Below are positions 7,558 through 16,068 of a stretch of DNA of 22,675 nucleotides, in pieces. Source of the stretch: CAZVAP01 sp964625125 (GTDB lineage: Bacteria; Patescibacteriota; Gracilibacteria; Absconditabacterales; Absconditicoccaceae); NCBI GenBank assembly GCA_964625125.1, contig CAZVAP010000008.1:1-22675 (forward strand). Direction: 5' to 3'. The stretch's first letter is position 1. The number at the start of each line of letters is the position of its first letter. The translations under genes and the position numbers were made by a program. The notes under the pieces are model-generated. The model saw only the letters and a list, made by a program, of their open reading frames with translations, was not told the DNA's origin and made no database searches.

Positions 7558-9048
7558 ATGCAAAAACAATATTGGCAAAATAAATGGATATTTATATTGG
7601 CTGCTATTGGTTCAGCAGCAGGATTGTGAAATTTATGGAGATTCCCATATCAAGTGTATGATAATTGATGATGAGCTTTTATAGTAGCTTATTTGGTTAT
7701 TTTATTGATACTTGGTTTAAGTTTACTTGTTTGAGAGGTTGCATTTTGACAATATACTCAAAAATGAGCTCCTTGAGCTTTTGGTAGTGTAAGTAAATAT
7801 TTAAAATGGTTAGGATGGGCAGGAATATTAACAGCTGCTGTAATTTTGTCCTACTATGCAGTTGTAATATGATGGTGAATAGATTATTTAGGTTATAGTA
7901 TAAAATGATTGTTTAATTGAATTTTGCCATGGGCTAATGATGCAAAAACATTTTTCTTTTCTAATGTGTTACATTTAACTAAAGATATTTCTGTTGTTGG
8001 GAATATATCTATACCGGTTTTGATTGGTACTGTTATAACTTGGATATTAATTTATTTTACTACATTTAAGTCAGTTAAATCAGTTGGAAAAGTAGTATTA
8101 TTTACTGCTACTTTGCCTTTTATAACCTTAGCTATTTTAGCAATTAGGTGAGCAACATTGCCGTGAGCTAGTGAGTGATTACATTACTTGTTATGGGCTA
8201 ACTGGGATAAATTAGCTGATTTATCAACTTGGATAGCAGCTGCAGGTCAAATTTTCTTTACATTATCTTTAGCAATGGGTATTATGATAGCTTATTGAGC
8301 TTTAAAACCTAAAGATTCTGAGATAGTTAAGTCTACTATTATAGTAGCAATTGGTAATACTTTAGTTTCTTTCTTGTCTGCAATAGCTGTATTTTGAACT
8401 TTATGATATTTAGCAGCTAAGCAAGGGGTAGAAGTATCTAAAGTAGTAGCCTGATGACCTAGTTTAGTATTTGTAACAATACCAAAAACTATATCTTTGT
8501 TGCCAGCTCTACAAAGTTTGTTTGCAGTTATTTTCTTTGTTACTGTATTTTTGTTGGCAATAGATTCTGCTATGTCTTTAATAGAAGCAGTTTGAGTAGC
8601 TATAAGAGATAAATTTAAAAATGTTAAAATAGAGATTATAACTTTGATACTTGTTGTAGTATTATGATTAAGTAGTCTAATTTATACTTTTGGAAATGGA
8701 TTATATGTATTGGATATAGTTGATCATTTTATTACTTCTTATTCTATGCTTTTTATATGAGTTATGGAAGCAATAATATTTTTAGTAATTTGGAAAAAAT
8801 TTGCTTACTTTATTGATGAGCATAATGATTTTAGAAAAATTTGATTTAATAAATGGTATTTACTTGTTTGTTGGTTCTTATCTATTTTAATATTAGGATA
8901 TTTGTTATATAAAAATATTGCCGGATGATTAAGTTATTGAGGATATGATAAAAGTTATTTGATTTTGTATGGGGTTTATACTTTAGTTGCTATTTACTCT
9001 TTTAGTGTATTGTTTAATGTAATTGGTAATATTACTTTTAAAAAATAA
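7558..9048 (+). CDS. Neurotransmitter:sodium symporter (NSS/SNF) family transporter
   Basis: This 496-residue, very hydrophobic protein has about 11-12 predicted membrane spans. Span 1 carries the family signature: GSAAGLGNLWRFPYQVYDNGGGAF at residues 18-41, with the Na+ and substrate site unwound around GLGN. The GGG in NGGGAF is three consecutive TGA codons (7666-7674). Later landmarks are LLVGEVAFGQYTQKG, the span-6 stretch GQIFFTLSLAMGIMIAYG, and FLLAIDSAMSLIEA in span 8. LeuT-fold members import amino acids or related small molecules with Na+, so amino acid uptake is the likely role. The exact substrate cannot be read from sequence. It stands alone after a terminator. Confidence 0.92.
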
Positions 9049-9057
9049 ATTTTATTT

Positions 9058-9233
9058 ATGAAAAAAAATCGATAAAATCTTGTAAAGGTTATTGTATGGA
9101 AACAGATGTCAATTCTTATAAAGCAAGAAAAGCTTGTAATTTACCAAAATGTAAAAATTATGAGAGAGCTACAAGATTATTAAGAGAATTTTCAGAAAGG
9201 CTTTTGAAAGAAGTTGAGAGAAATCTTTATTAA
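9058..9233 (+). pseudogene. Small Cys-containing hypothetical protein, frame broken at an A8 tract
   Basis: The ATG at 9058 is followed at once by A8 and reaches TAA after five codons. Adding one A gives an uninterrupted 58-residue frame that starts MKKKSIKSCKGYCMETDVNS, continues through YKARKACNLPKCKNYERATR and ends in a basic/acidic helix. The four cysteines (C-x3-C and C-x4-C) could bind a metal. Without repair the longest product starts at ATG 9096 and has 45 residues with only the second Cys pair. The repaired frame starts 9 nt after the transporter stop, which supports the full version. This is the second A-tract break of the same +1 type in this window. Function unknown. Confidence 0.45.
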
Positions 9234-9247
9234 ATTAATTCAAATTA

Positions 9248-9790
9248 ATGTTTACTATTTTGAAAAATAAGTTAAATTCGTGAAATATTCAATTATTAGT
9301 TAGAAAATCAAAATATTATTTATATTTAATTTTGTTAAAAGACTTGCTTTTAGTATTTATTGCTGGGATTATATATTATTTTACTGATTATTTATATTTA
9401 AAATTGTGAATTCAACCTAATTTCTTTTATTTTCTTGTGTTATGTGCTTTGATATTTTATGTATATTTTAAGATAGTTGTAGATATTGTATCATATTTTT
9501 ATAATTTATTGGTTTTAGACCAAGGTAAATTGTATACTTTTAAATTATGATTATTTTTTCATGAAAGTATTGATGTGATAGAATTATATAGGGTACAAGA
9601 AATAAAAGCTAAAAAAGAAGGTTTTTGGTGTGTTTTATTAAATGTTTGAAATTTACATATAGTAGAGCAGAAGGATAAAGAAAAAATTATTTATTTTTTA
9701 GATAACCCAGATTATATAGAGTCTATTTTAGAGGATTGTAAGGAAAAAATTATTGCATATAGGTTTAAATTAGATAACTCATCTAGTTAA
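9248..9790 (+). CDS. Membrane protein with bacterial PH-like domain
   Basis: This 180-residue protein has two likely membrane spans (about 32-46 and 59-76). A cytosolic segment follows whose layout resembles the bacterial PH (YdbS/YdbT, bPH2) fold: LVLDQGKLYTFKLGLFFHE, then IDVIELYRVQEIKAKKEGFW, then VLLNVGNLHIV. In that family the pattern is an L-x-x-G-x-L strand, a GLF turn, I-x-L-x-x-I/VQ-x-I, and a G-x-L/I strand. Function in the family is mostly unknown and related to membranes. Four TGA codons are read as Gly. It starts 14 nt after the small Cys-containing frame. Its 3' end overlaps the convergent minus-strand ORF by 8 nt. Moderate confidence in the fold, high confidence that it is coding. 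Confidence 0.65.
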
Positions 9791-10004
9791 AAGTTTTTCG
9801 TATAATAATTTCTATTACTAAACAGGTAATTAAACTTAAGATTATGATAAAATATTTAAGATATTTTTCTTGCTTTTTTAAACTATTACTTTGGAAATGT
9901 TTTTGAACAAGTTGAGTAATTTTATTTAATCTGTAATTTACTAATACTAGTATCAGTGTTATAATAATTAAATTTAGGATTGTTAGTTTTATCTTGATAT
10001 CCAT
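9783..10004 (-). CDS. Small hypothetical membrane protein with two spans
   Basis: This 73-residue ORF on the minus strand contains no TGA. It has two hydrophobic segments (about 7-22 and 50-67) separated by a basic loop with KITQLVQKHFQSNSLKKQEK, which suggests a hairpin with the loop in the cytosol. It converges on the bPH-like gene with an 8-nt overlap. It is divergent from pheT, and a back-to-back promoter pair lies at 10041-10110. No family recognised. Chance hydrophobic ORFs occur in AT-rich DNA, so this is a moderate call. Confidence 0.5.
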   Translation of the reverse strand: MDIKIKLTILNLIIITLILVLVNYRLNKITQLVQKHFQSNSLKKQEKYLKYFIIILSLITCLVIEIIIRKTFN

Positions 10005-10040
10005 TTAAATTAGTTTAGTTATTAAATTTTAATTTATAAC

Positions 10041-10068
10041 AATGTAATTTAATAGTTGTTTTTTTCAA
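10041..10068 (-). promoter_or_regulatory. Candidate minus-strand promoter for the 2-TM gene
   Basis: On the minus strand TTGAAA (plus 10063-10068) is 16 nt from TACATT (plus 10041-10046, 4 of 6 matches). Transcription would start about 30 nt before the ATG at 10004. The -35 is one arm of the inverted repeat at 10061-10090. Confidence 0.4.
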
Positions 10069-10090
10069 GTAAACTTTTCTGCTTGAAAAA
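10061..10090 (+). repeat. Inverted repeat between divergent genes
   Basis: TTTTTCAAG (10061-10069) and CTTGAAAAA (10082-10090) are perfect 9-bp arms separated by 12 nt. Neither side is followed by a T tract, so it is not a terminator. Each arm contains a TTGAAA -35 hexamer pointing outward, so the repeat may simply be two back-to-back promoters, or an operator shared by both. Confidence 0.55.
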
Positions 10091-10110
10091 GCCTTATTCT
10101 TAAATATAAC
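10083..10110 (+). promoter_or_regulatory. Candidate promoter for the pheT operon
   Basis: TTGAAA (10083-10088), a 16-nt spacer and TATAAC (10105-10110, 5 of 6 matches). The predicted start near 10117 leaves about 24 nt before ATG 10141 but only about 6 nt before the alternative TTG 10123. This supports the ATG as the pheT start. Confidence 0.6.
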
Positions 10111-10140
10111 TTTTTTATTTATTTGGTAAATTTTGTTTAT

Positions 10141-12591
10141 ATGCTTTTCCATGGAAATTTATTGAAAAGGTATATCAATCTGAAAGATACTCCTAAAAAT
10201 ATAGCTAATTATCTTACTTTAAAAACCTGTGAAATAGAAGAAATTAAAGAAAGAAAAATTCCAGATGAAGTTGTGATTGGATATGTTATAAAATGTGAGA
10301 AACATCCTGATGCAGATAAACTTAAGATAACTGAGGTAGATTGTGGACCTAAATGAATTTTTCAAATTGTAACTGGAGCTGATAATATTAAGTCTGATAT
10401 TTATGTTCCAGTGGCATTGCCTGGTGCTTATTTGCCTGCTAAAGACTTGAAGATTAAGCCTGTTAAAATGAGAGGTGTTGAATCTAATTGAATGATTTGT
10501 TCAAAAGAAGAATTAGGTATTTCTGAAGATTTAGATAAACATTGAATATGGATTCTAGATGAAGATTTAAATACTTTATCAAAAGAAGATTTAGGTAAAA
10601 AATTGGCAGATGAAGTTCCTTTTTTGAACAATTTTATATTTGATATTGATAACAAAACTTTAACAAATAGGCCAGATTTAACCTGACATTTAGGGCAAGC
10701 TATAGAATTAAATACTATTTATAAATTGCTTGATCCAGAAAAAATTTACTTTTCTAATATTAATCAAGTTTTTGAAATATTTAAAAATACTAATATTTTT
10801 GATGTATTAGAGCATTCTACTAAATGAAAAGATGTTTATGTAGAAACTTCTAAAGTTAGAACTTATTTGACATTACAAATTAATGATATTGAAATTAAAG
10901 CTTCTGATTTTAAAACAAGATTGGATTTGATAGATTTAGGTGGTGAAAGTATTAATAATTGGGTAGATTTTTCTAATTTATTTATGTATTTAACTTCTCA
11001 ACCTATACATTTTTTTGATGCAGATAAAATTAAAGGAAATATTGTTGTAAAAGAAGCAAAAGGTGGTGAAAAATTTACAGATTTAACTTGAAAAGAACAT
11101 ATCCTGGAAAAATGAGATATTATAATTACAGATGATGAGAAAATTCTTGCTTTGGGAGGTATAATTTGATGAGCAGGTAGTGAAGTAACTAAATATACAA
11201 AAAACATTTTAGTAGAAATTGCTAATTTTGATCCTATCCAAATAAGAAAAACTGGTAATAGACTTAATTTAAGAACTGATGCTAAAATAAGGTTTGAAAA
11301 AAATATTAGTGGTTTATTTAGTTTGTATGCTTTAATTTTATTTTTAGATCAGCTTAAATTATCTGGTTTAAGTTATACTTTAGGTGGTTTGAGCTATTTT
11401 TATGATGAAAGTATAAAAGGCTTGTTTAATAAGTGGATTGATATTGATTTTGATGATTTAAGGAATTTTTCTTGAACTGAAATTTCAGATGAAAAAATAA
11501 AGTTTATTTTAGAAAATCTATGATTTGATTTAGTTCCAATAGATAAATCTAAATATAAAGTTAAAGTTCCTGCTTGGAGATCTCCAGCTGATATAAATAT
11601 TAAGGAAGATTTGTATGAAGAAGTTATAAGAATTTATGGATATGAAAATATTTGAGGAAAGTCTCTTGAAAGAAATATGGAATATGTTCCATTTAATGAA
11701 AAAACTGATATTTTAAGACAAGTGGAGCAAATTTCAGTGGAAGATTTCCATTTTACTTTGTTGGAAACTTATTCTTGGTTTGATTTAAATTTAGTTAGGA
11801 AAATTAAAGAAATAGATACTTCAGATTTATTTTCTTTGCAAAATCCTACAGCTCCTGAAAATAAATATTTAAGGGATACCTTGTTTTTTAATTTGTTAGG
11901 AGTAGTAGAAAAAAACTTTAGAGAATTTGATAATATTAGAGTAGTTGAAACTTGAAAAGTTTTTAATCAAAACTTTAAAGAAAAATTAGTAGCTGGTTTT
12001 ATGATTTATAGAAAGCAAGTTAACAACTGGAAAGATAATAATATTTTTGTGCTAAAAAATTTACTACAAAAAATATTAAATAACTATGGTTTAAAAGGAT
12101 TATTAGAATATAAGCCAATTGAAAGAGATATTACACATCCAAAACAAAATGCAGATATTTTACTGAATAAACAGAAAATAGGGGAAATTTATACATTACA
12201 TCCTTATTATCATAAAAACTTGAAAATTCCAGAAAAAGCTCAGATTACTTATTTGGAGTTAGATTTAGAAAAATTAATAGAATTGAAAAATAAATTGAAG
12301 TCAAAACCTATCCAAAAAGTTAAGTACTATACTTTAGAGGATCAGATTGTTAAAAGGGATTTGTCATTTGTTATTCCTAAATCTGATAATTATTGAAAAA
12401 TAATTTATGCTATAAAAAAAATAAATCAAATTATAGATGTTGAGGTATTTGATATATATGATTTAGGTGAAAGTAAAAGTATCTCATTGACTATATCAAT
12501 ATATGGGGAAAAGATGACATCTGAAGATATAAATTCAGTTATGGATAAAGCAATTAAAGAAGTTGAAAAAGTTTGATGAAAATTAAGATAA
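10141..12591 (+). CDS. pheT: Phenylalanyl-tRNA synthetase beta subunit
   Basis: This 816-residue protein has the normal length for the PheRS beta chain, which forms the alpha2-beta2 enzyme and carries tRNA binding and editing functions. The N-terminal LLKRYINLKDTPKNIANYL segment is followed by a tRNA-binding OB-fold: VVIGYVIKCEKHPDADKLKI, VTGADN, and GVESNGMICSKEELGI. The B3/B4 region contains TLTNRPDLTGHLGQAIEL and later HFFDADKIKG, and the catalytic-like core has VPAWRSPADINIKEDLYEEV. The C-terminal anticodon-binding domain ends VFDIYDLGESKSISLTISIY and an MTSEDINSVM stretch. ATG 10141 gives the family N-terminus; TTG 10123 would add six residues. pheT precedes pheS here, the reverse of the common order, with two small genes between. 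Confidence 0.95.
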
Positions 12592-12614
12592 TTTTATAAC
12601 TTAAAATATTTAAA

Positions 12615-13043
12615 ATGGGATTGTTAAATCAAGTTTGAAGATTATGAGAGAAACCTATAGATTATAAAAAATTATTGGAAAATTTAGAAAAAAATTCAGA
12701 TAAATCAGAATTAGATGAATTACTTGATTTATTGGAGTTAAACTATGAAGAATTAGAATTTACTGAAAAACTTAAGTTTTTAGAGCAAATTAAGAGAATG
12801 TTTGATGAATGAAAAAATTTTTTTGAGATTAAAAATGAGCTTTTAGATGGTACTCCTTCAGTAAAAAAAGTATTTATTGAAGAAGCTAAAACTTTTTTTG
12901 AACTAAGAGAAGAACTAAGAGAACAGCTAAGCAAAGAACTTTGAGGCGATACTACTTCAGTAAAAAAAGTTAAAAATTTATGAGTTGAAAGTGGGTTGGA
13001 TATGTGATCATCTGGAACTGCAGCTGATAGAGCTTGGTTTTAA
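12615..13043 (+). CDS. Hypothetical acidic helical protein between pheT and pheS
   Basis: This 142-residue protein is rich in Glu, Lys and Leu and has a long helical, probably coiled-coil middle (ELDELLDLLELNYEELEF, later FFELREELREQLSKEL). A 20-nt stretch is repeated with one mismatch at 12852-12871 and 12951-12970, exactly 33 codons apart. It encodes TPSVKKV and TTSVKKV. Near-tandem ELREELREQL repeats lie between. The C-terminus is Gly/Ser-rich (LDMGSSGTAADRAWF). Six TGA codons are read as Gly. It starts 23 nt after pheT with an AT-rich leader and is probably co-transcribed with it. I do not recognise the family; no link to PheRS can be shown beyond position. Confidence 0.7.
12852..12970 (+). 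repeat. Pair of 20-nt direct repeats inside the hypothetical gene
   Basis: Positions 12852-12871 and 12951-12970 differ at one base and both contain CTTCAGTAAAAAAAGT or its variant with an A7 run. The 99-nt offset keeps both in the same reading frame, so the repeat is at protein level too (T-x-SVKKV). Confidence 0.75.
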
Positions 13044-13058
13044 AACTAAATTTATAAA

Positions 13059-13310
13059 ATGGAAAAATTAAAGTTTAATTATAGTAAGAATTCAGCTTCT
13101 TTACCTACAGTTGAAGATTAGTTAATACAGAATTTTTACTTGGAAAATTGAATTCCTCAAGATTTATTAGATGAAAGTTTGTCAGAATTTGTTGAGATTT
13201 ATCCATTAGCTGAAAGTATTAGAAATCCTATAGATATAAAAACTATTGTTTCTCAGCACTATCCTGATTTTAAGAGAATAAAAGCTATTTTAAAACAATT
13301 AGTTGGTTAA
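13059..13310 (+). pseudogene. Small hypothetical gene with an in-frame amber codon
   Basis: The frame opens at ATG 13059 (MEKLKFNYSKNSASLPTVED) and meets TAG at 13119-13121, codon 21. It then stays open with normal codon use to TAA 13308-13310. The second part begins LIQNFYLENGIPQDLLDESL and ends KRIKAILKQLVG; the full length would be 83 residues. A TGA (Gly) occurs in the second part. One base change, for example TAT or TAC to TAG, would explain the break. Alternatively translation may restart at a downstream TTG. It sits 15 nt after its upstream neighbour and 21 nt before pheS. No family recognised. TAG is used as a normal stop in alaS, pheS and others here, so readthrough as a rule is unlikely. 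Confidence 0.5.
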
Positions 13311-13331
13311 TTTATTTGTTAATAAATTTTA

Positions 13332-14354
13332 ATGGATTTAAATAAGATATTACTTGAGATTGAGCAAGTTGATAATTTAGAAAAATTAGAAGAATTAAAA
13401 AAGAAATATATTTGAAAAAAATGAATTATTACATTGGAGTTTAAAAATTTAAAAAATCTTTCTCCAGAAGAAAAAAAAGAAAAATGAAAAATTTTGGCAG
13501 ATTTAAGGCAGAATATAGAAAATGCTATTAAAGAAAAATATGAAGAATTATTTAAAAAGCAGATTAATGAAATTTTAGAAAAAGATATAGTAGATATTAC
13601 TTTAGATTGAGTTAAATGCTCTCAATGAACATATGGTTTTTTGCTTGGGTTTAGAAGATATTTGGAACATATATTACAATCAATGTGATTTAAAATTGAA
13701 ATGTGAGATGAAATAGTAACTAAATATCAAAATTTTTTTTCTGTTAATATTCCAAAGGATCATCCAGCTGTTGAAATGCAAGATACTTTTTATTTAGACC
13801 AAAAAGACTCTACAGGAGAGAATTTAGTTTTGAGAACTCATACTAGTTCTTGGCAAAATGAGGTTATGAAAAAATACGGTGTGCCTTGTAAAGTAATGTT
13901 ACCTTGAAAGGTTTTTAGGTATGAAAATACTGATGCTTCTCATGATACTACTTTTTGGCAATTAGAAGGTGTAGTAATTGATGAAAATGTAAATTTAGCT
14001 CAATTAGTATGATTTTTAGAGCAGTTCTTTTCTACTGTATTTTGACAGGCTGTTAAAATTAGATTAAGACCTGCTTATTTCCCTTTTGTGGAGCCAGGTT
14101 TTGAATGAGATGTTTCTTGCCCAATTTGTAATTGAAAAGGTTGTTCTTTATGTAAATGAACAGGATGGATTGAAGTTTTTGGAGCAGGTATGATTCATCC
14201 AAATGTATTAAAAGAAGGAGGAATTGATCCTGAAAAATATAGAGGATTTGCTTTCTGATTGGGTATTACAAGAATAGTTGCTATTAAGTATTGAATCAAA
14301 GACATAAGATTGTTTAATTCAGGTGATTTAAGATTTTTAAAATCAAATGGCTAG
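13332..14354 (+). CDS. pheS: Phenylalanyl-tRNA synthetase alpha subunit
   Basis: This 340-residue protein has normal PheS length and carries the class II active site. The N-terminal helical arm (about 1-90) is followed by the catalytic domain: DHPAVEMQDTFYL, LRTHTSSWQ, motif 2 GKVFRYENTDASHDTTFWQL, RLRPAYFPFVEPGFEGDVSC, then GTGWIEVFGAGMIHPNVL and motif 3 GFAFGLGITRIVAIKYGIKD. Four cysteines (CPICNGKGCSLCKG) could form a zinc site, as seen in some bacterial PheS. Many TGA codons give conserved glycines, including GLGITR. It follows pheT and two small genes. Its last 8 nt overlap the start of the UPF0251 gene, which indicates translational coupling. Confidence 0.96.
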
Positions 14355-14616
14355 ACCAAAGAAAAAATGTAAAATTAATGATTTGTGTATAAAGCATGAT
14401 GAATTTTCTCCTAATATTGATACTGAACAAGTTATTGTTTTATTTCCTGAAGAATTACAGGCAATAAAACTTAAGGATGTAGATGAATTAGGTGTTGTGG
14501 AGTGATGAAAAAAAATGTGAGTTTCTAAAAGTACTTTTTCTAATATTTATAAAAGAGCTCATAAGAAAATATCTACAGCTTTGTTGAAAGGGTATAAGTT
14601 GGTTTTTAAGTGTTAG
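14347..14616 (+). CDS. UPF0251 (DUF134) family DNA-binding protein
   Basis: This 89-residue protein begins MARPKKKCKI, the hallmark N-terminus of UPF0251/DUF134. It continues with VIVLFPEELQAIKLKDVDEL and a helix-turn-helix region GGKKMGVSKSTFSNIYKRAH (about residues 53-72). The ending KISTALLKGYKLVF also matches the family. These are small sigma-like HTH proteins, presumably DNA-binding; their targets are unknown. The start overlaps the end of pheS by 8 nt. Its TAG overlaps by 4 nt the TAA of the convergent GIY-YIG gene, so the two transcripts must overlap at their 3' ends. Three TGA codons are read as Gly. Confidence 0.87.
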
Positions 14617-15032
14617 TCATTTAGCAATGGATGAATTTCCCTATTTTTAAATATGGCTTGTGCTTCAAGATATTTAATTAAGTCTTGGGCAGTTTTTTCT
14701 TTTATTTCTGTAGTAGCATTAAGGATAAAAACTTTAATTTTTATATTATTGGCAGATATTTTCTTATTTTTTTTCTTTTGGTAAATTTTCTTTCACCCAC
14801 TATGGGGTGCTTTTCAATCATTTATAGCATTAATTAAATTTTTTAATCTTCTCTTTAAATTATTCGATTGGCCAATATAAATTATTTCATCATTATTATA
14901 TACAACATATAATCATTTTTTTTCTTGCAAATTAGTTGGTATATTGTCATTTAATTTAATTTCAATTGAGCTAAAATGTTTTTCATATTCTGGTAATGGA
15001 AATATTACATTAAAGTCATTTATTTTGTTCAT
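14613..15032 (-). CDS. GIY-YIG nuclease-domain protein
   Basis: This 139-residue protein has a GIY-YIG core at about residues 40-62: GLYVVYNNDEIIYIGQSNNL followed by KRR. GLY takes the place of GIY, YIG is intact, and the downstream Arg and a C-terminal Glu (in IKYLEAQAI) fit the catalytic set. A basic stretch, KKIYQKKKNKKI, follows HSGG and may contact nucleic acid. GIY-YIG domains cut DNA in repair, restriction and homing enzymes; this short stand-alone form cannot be assigned further. It is the last gene of the tyrS-ftsQ unit, 9 nt after ftsQ. It overlaps the convergent UPF0251 gene by 4 nt. Three or more TGA codons are read as Gly, including the one in GLY. Confidence 0.85.
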
Positions 15033-15041
15033 ACTTATTTT

Positions 15042-15866
15042 TTACTTTATAAAAATTTGGTTATCTAAACTTCCTAAATCTATTTCTTTTGCTGTGGAAA
15101 TTTTATCTGGTATTTTTATTTTTAATAATTTTAGTTGGTTAAATTGCTTTTTTATATCTTTTTTTAAGCTAAAAAGGTAGATTTTTTGTTTGCAAAAAAC
15201 TTTAAAATATTCTGCTCCTGGAAGAAAATATATTTTACAATTTGGTAGATTTTTGTGAATTATTTTTGTGTATAAATAAATTTTTTTTAATCAATTTTTC
15301 CAAAAAATTAAATTAAGATTTTGGGGATTTGTTTTATTCATATATCAAGGTAAATATAATTTTAGTCAGCTAAAGTTTAATCAGCTAAAGTATAAACTAT
15401 TAAAAGGGTAAATTTTATTTTCTCAGTAAACTAAAAAGTTTTTTCAACTTCAAATAAATTCTATAAGTGGTTGTTGGAATTTAAAATCTATTTTTACTGA
15501 TTTGTTGTTGATTATTTCAATATTGATCTTGCTTACATAAGGAAACTTATTTTTGATATATTCTTTTAAATTACTAAATCCTGATATTTTTTCCTTAACT
15601 AGGTTTTTTCCAGAAAGGAAATCATTTGTTTCTTTAGTTAGGCTAAGGAAATTTGGGTTATTTACTATTTGTTTTGAAAAGTATATATTTGTTATGGTGT
15701 TTTTGGGATTGTTGATATAGTGGTTATAAGCTAATTTTGCAGCAAGCAAAAAAAATCAGCATAAGATAATAAATATCACTATTTTTTTATGTTTGTTAAC
15801 AAATGCTTGAGTGCTTTTTTTTATAAACTTAAATTTTCTTTTAAAAAAATTATTTCTTCTTGGCAT
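15042..15866 (-). CDS. ftsQ: FtsQ/DivIB-like cell division protein
   Basis: This 274-residue protein has the FtsQ layout: a basic cytosolic N-terminus (MPRRNNFFKRKFKFIKK), a single membrane span (about 29-46, IVIFIILCGFFLLAAKLA), then a POTRA-like domain. The POTRA part includes LSGKNLVKEKISGFSNLKEY and PYVSKINIEIINNKSVKIDF. A beta domain follows and ends in KEIDLGSLDNQIFIK, matching the FtsQ C-terminal IDLR-type strand. FtsQ links divisome components FtsB/FtsL outside the membrane. Six or more TGA codons (for example in FIGSGKN and YFSGLNFSGL) must be read as Gly to keep the protein whole; the standard code would split it. Its start overlaps the YtxH-like gene by 17 nt. Confidence 0.8.
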
Positions 15867-16044
15867 ATTTTTGCTTTAAAGTTTGAAAGAAGTTTTTCAT
15901 TTCTTTTAGTCATTCTTTGATATCTTGATTAATTTTTTTTAGTATTCATTTTCATTTTTTACTTTTCCCTAGCCAAGTTGCTGACCCTATAGCTGTTCCT
16001 ATAAATAATCAAACTAATATTTTATTTAATTGTTTTTTGTCCAT
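15850..16044 (-). CDS. YtxH-like small membrane protein
   Basis: This 64-residue protein starts MDKKQLNKILVGLFIGTAIG. It has one hydrophobic span with Gly/Ala/Ser spacing (about 9-24), followed by a Lys-rich helix (KINQDIKEGLKEMKNFFQTL). That architecture resembles the YtxH/gas-vesicle-like small proteins. Function is unknown. It lies 24 nt after tyrS and overlaps the ftsQ start by 17 nt. Several TGA codons (GLF, KKGKG, EGL) are read as Gly. Too short for the standard-code ORF scan, but the tight packing supports it. Confidence 0.7.
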
Positions 16045-16068
16045 TTTTAATAAGTTATTTGTTTTAAA

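Noticed and set aside
14944..15180. Plus-strand 78-residue ORF opposite the GIY-YIG and ftsQ genes
   Set aside because: Minus-strand frames here match GIY-YIG and FtsQ; the plus ORF is a Phe/Ile-rich shadow of AT-rich coding DNA.
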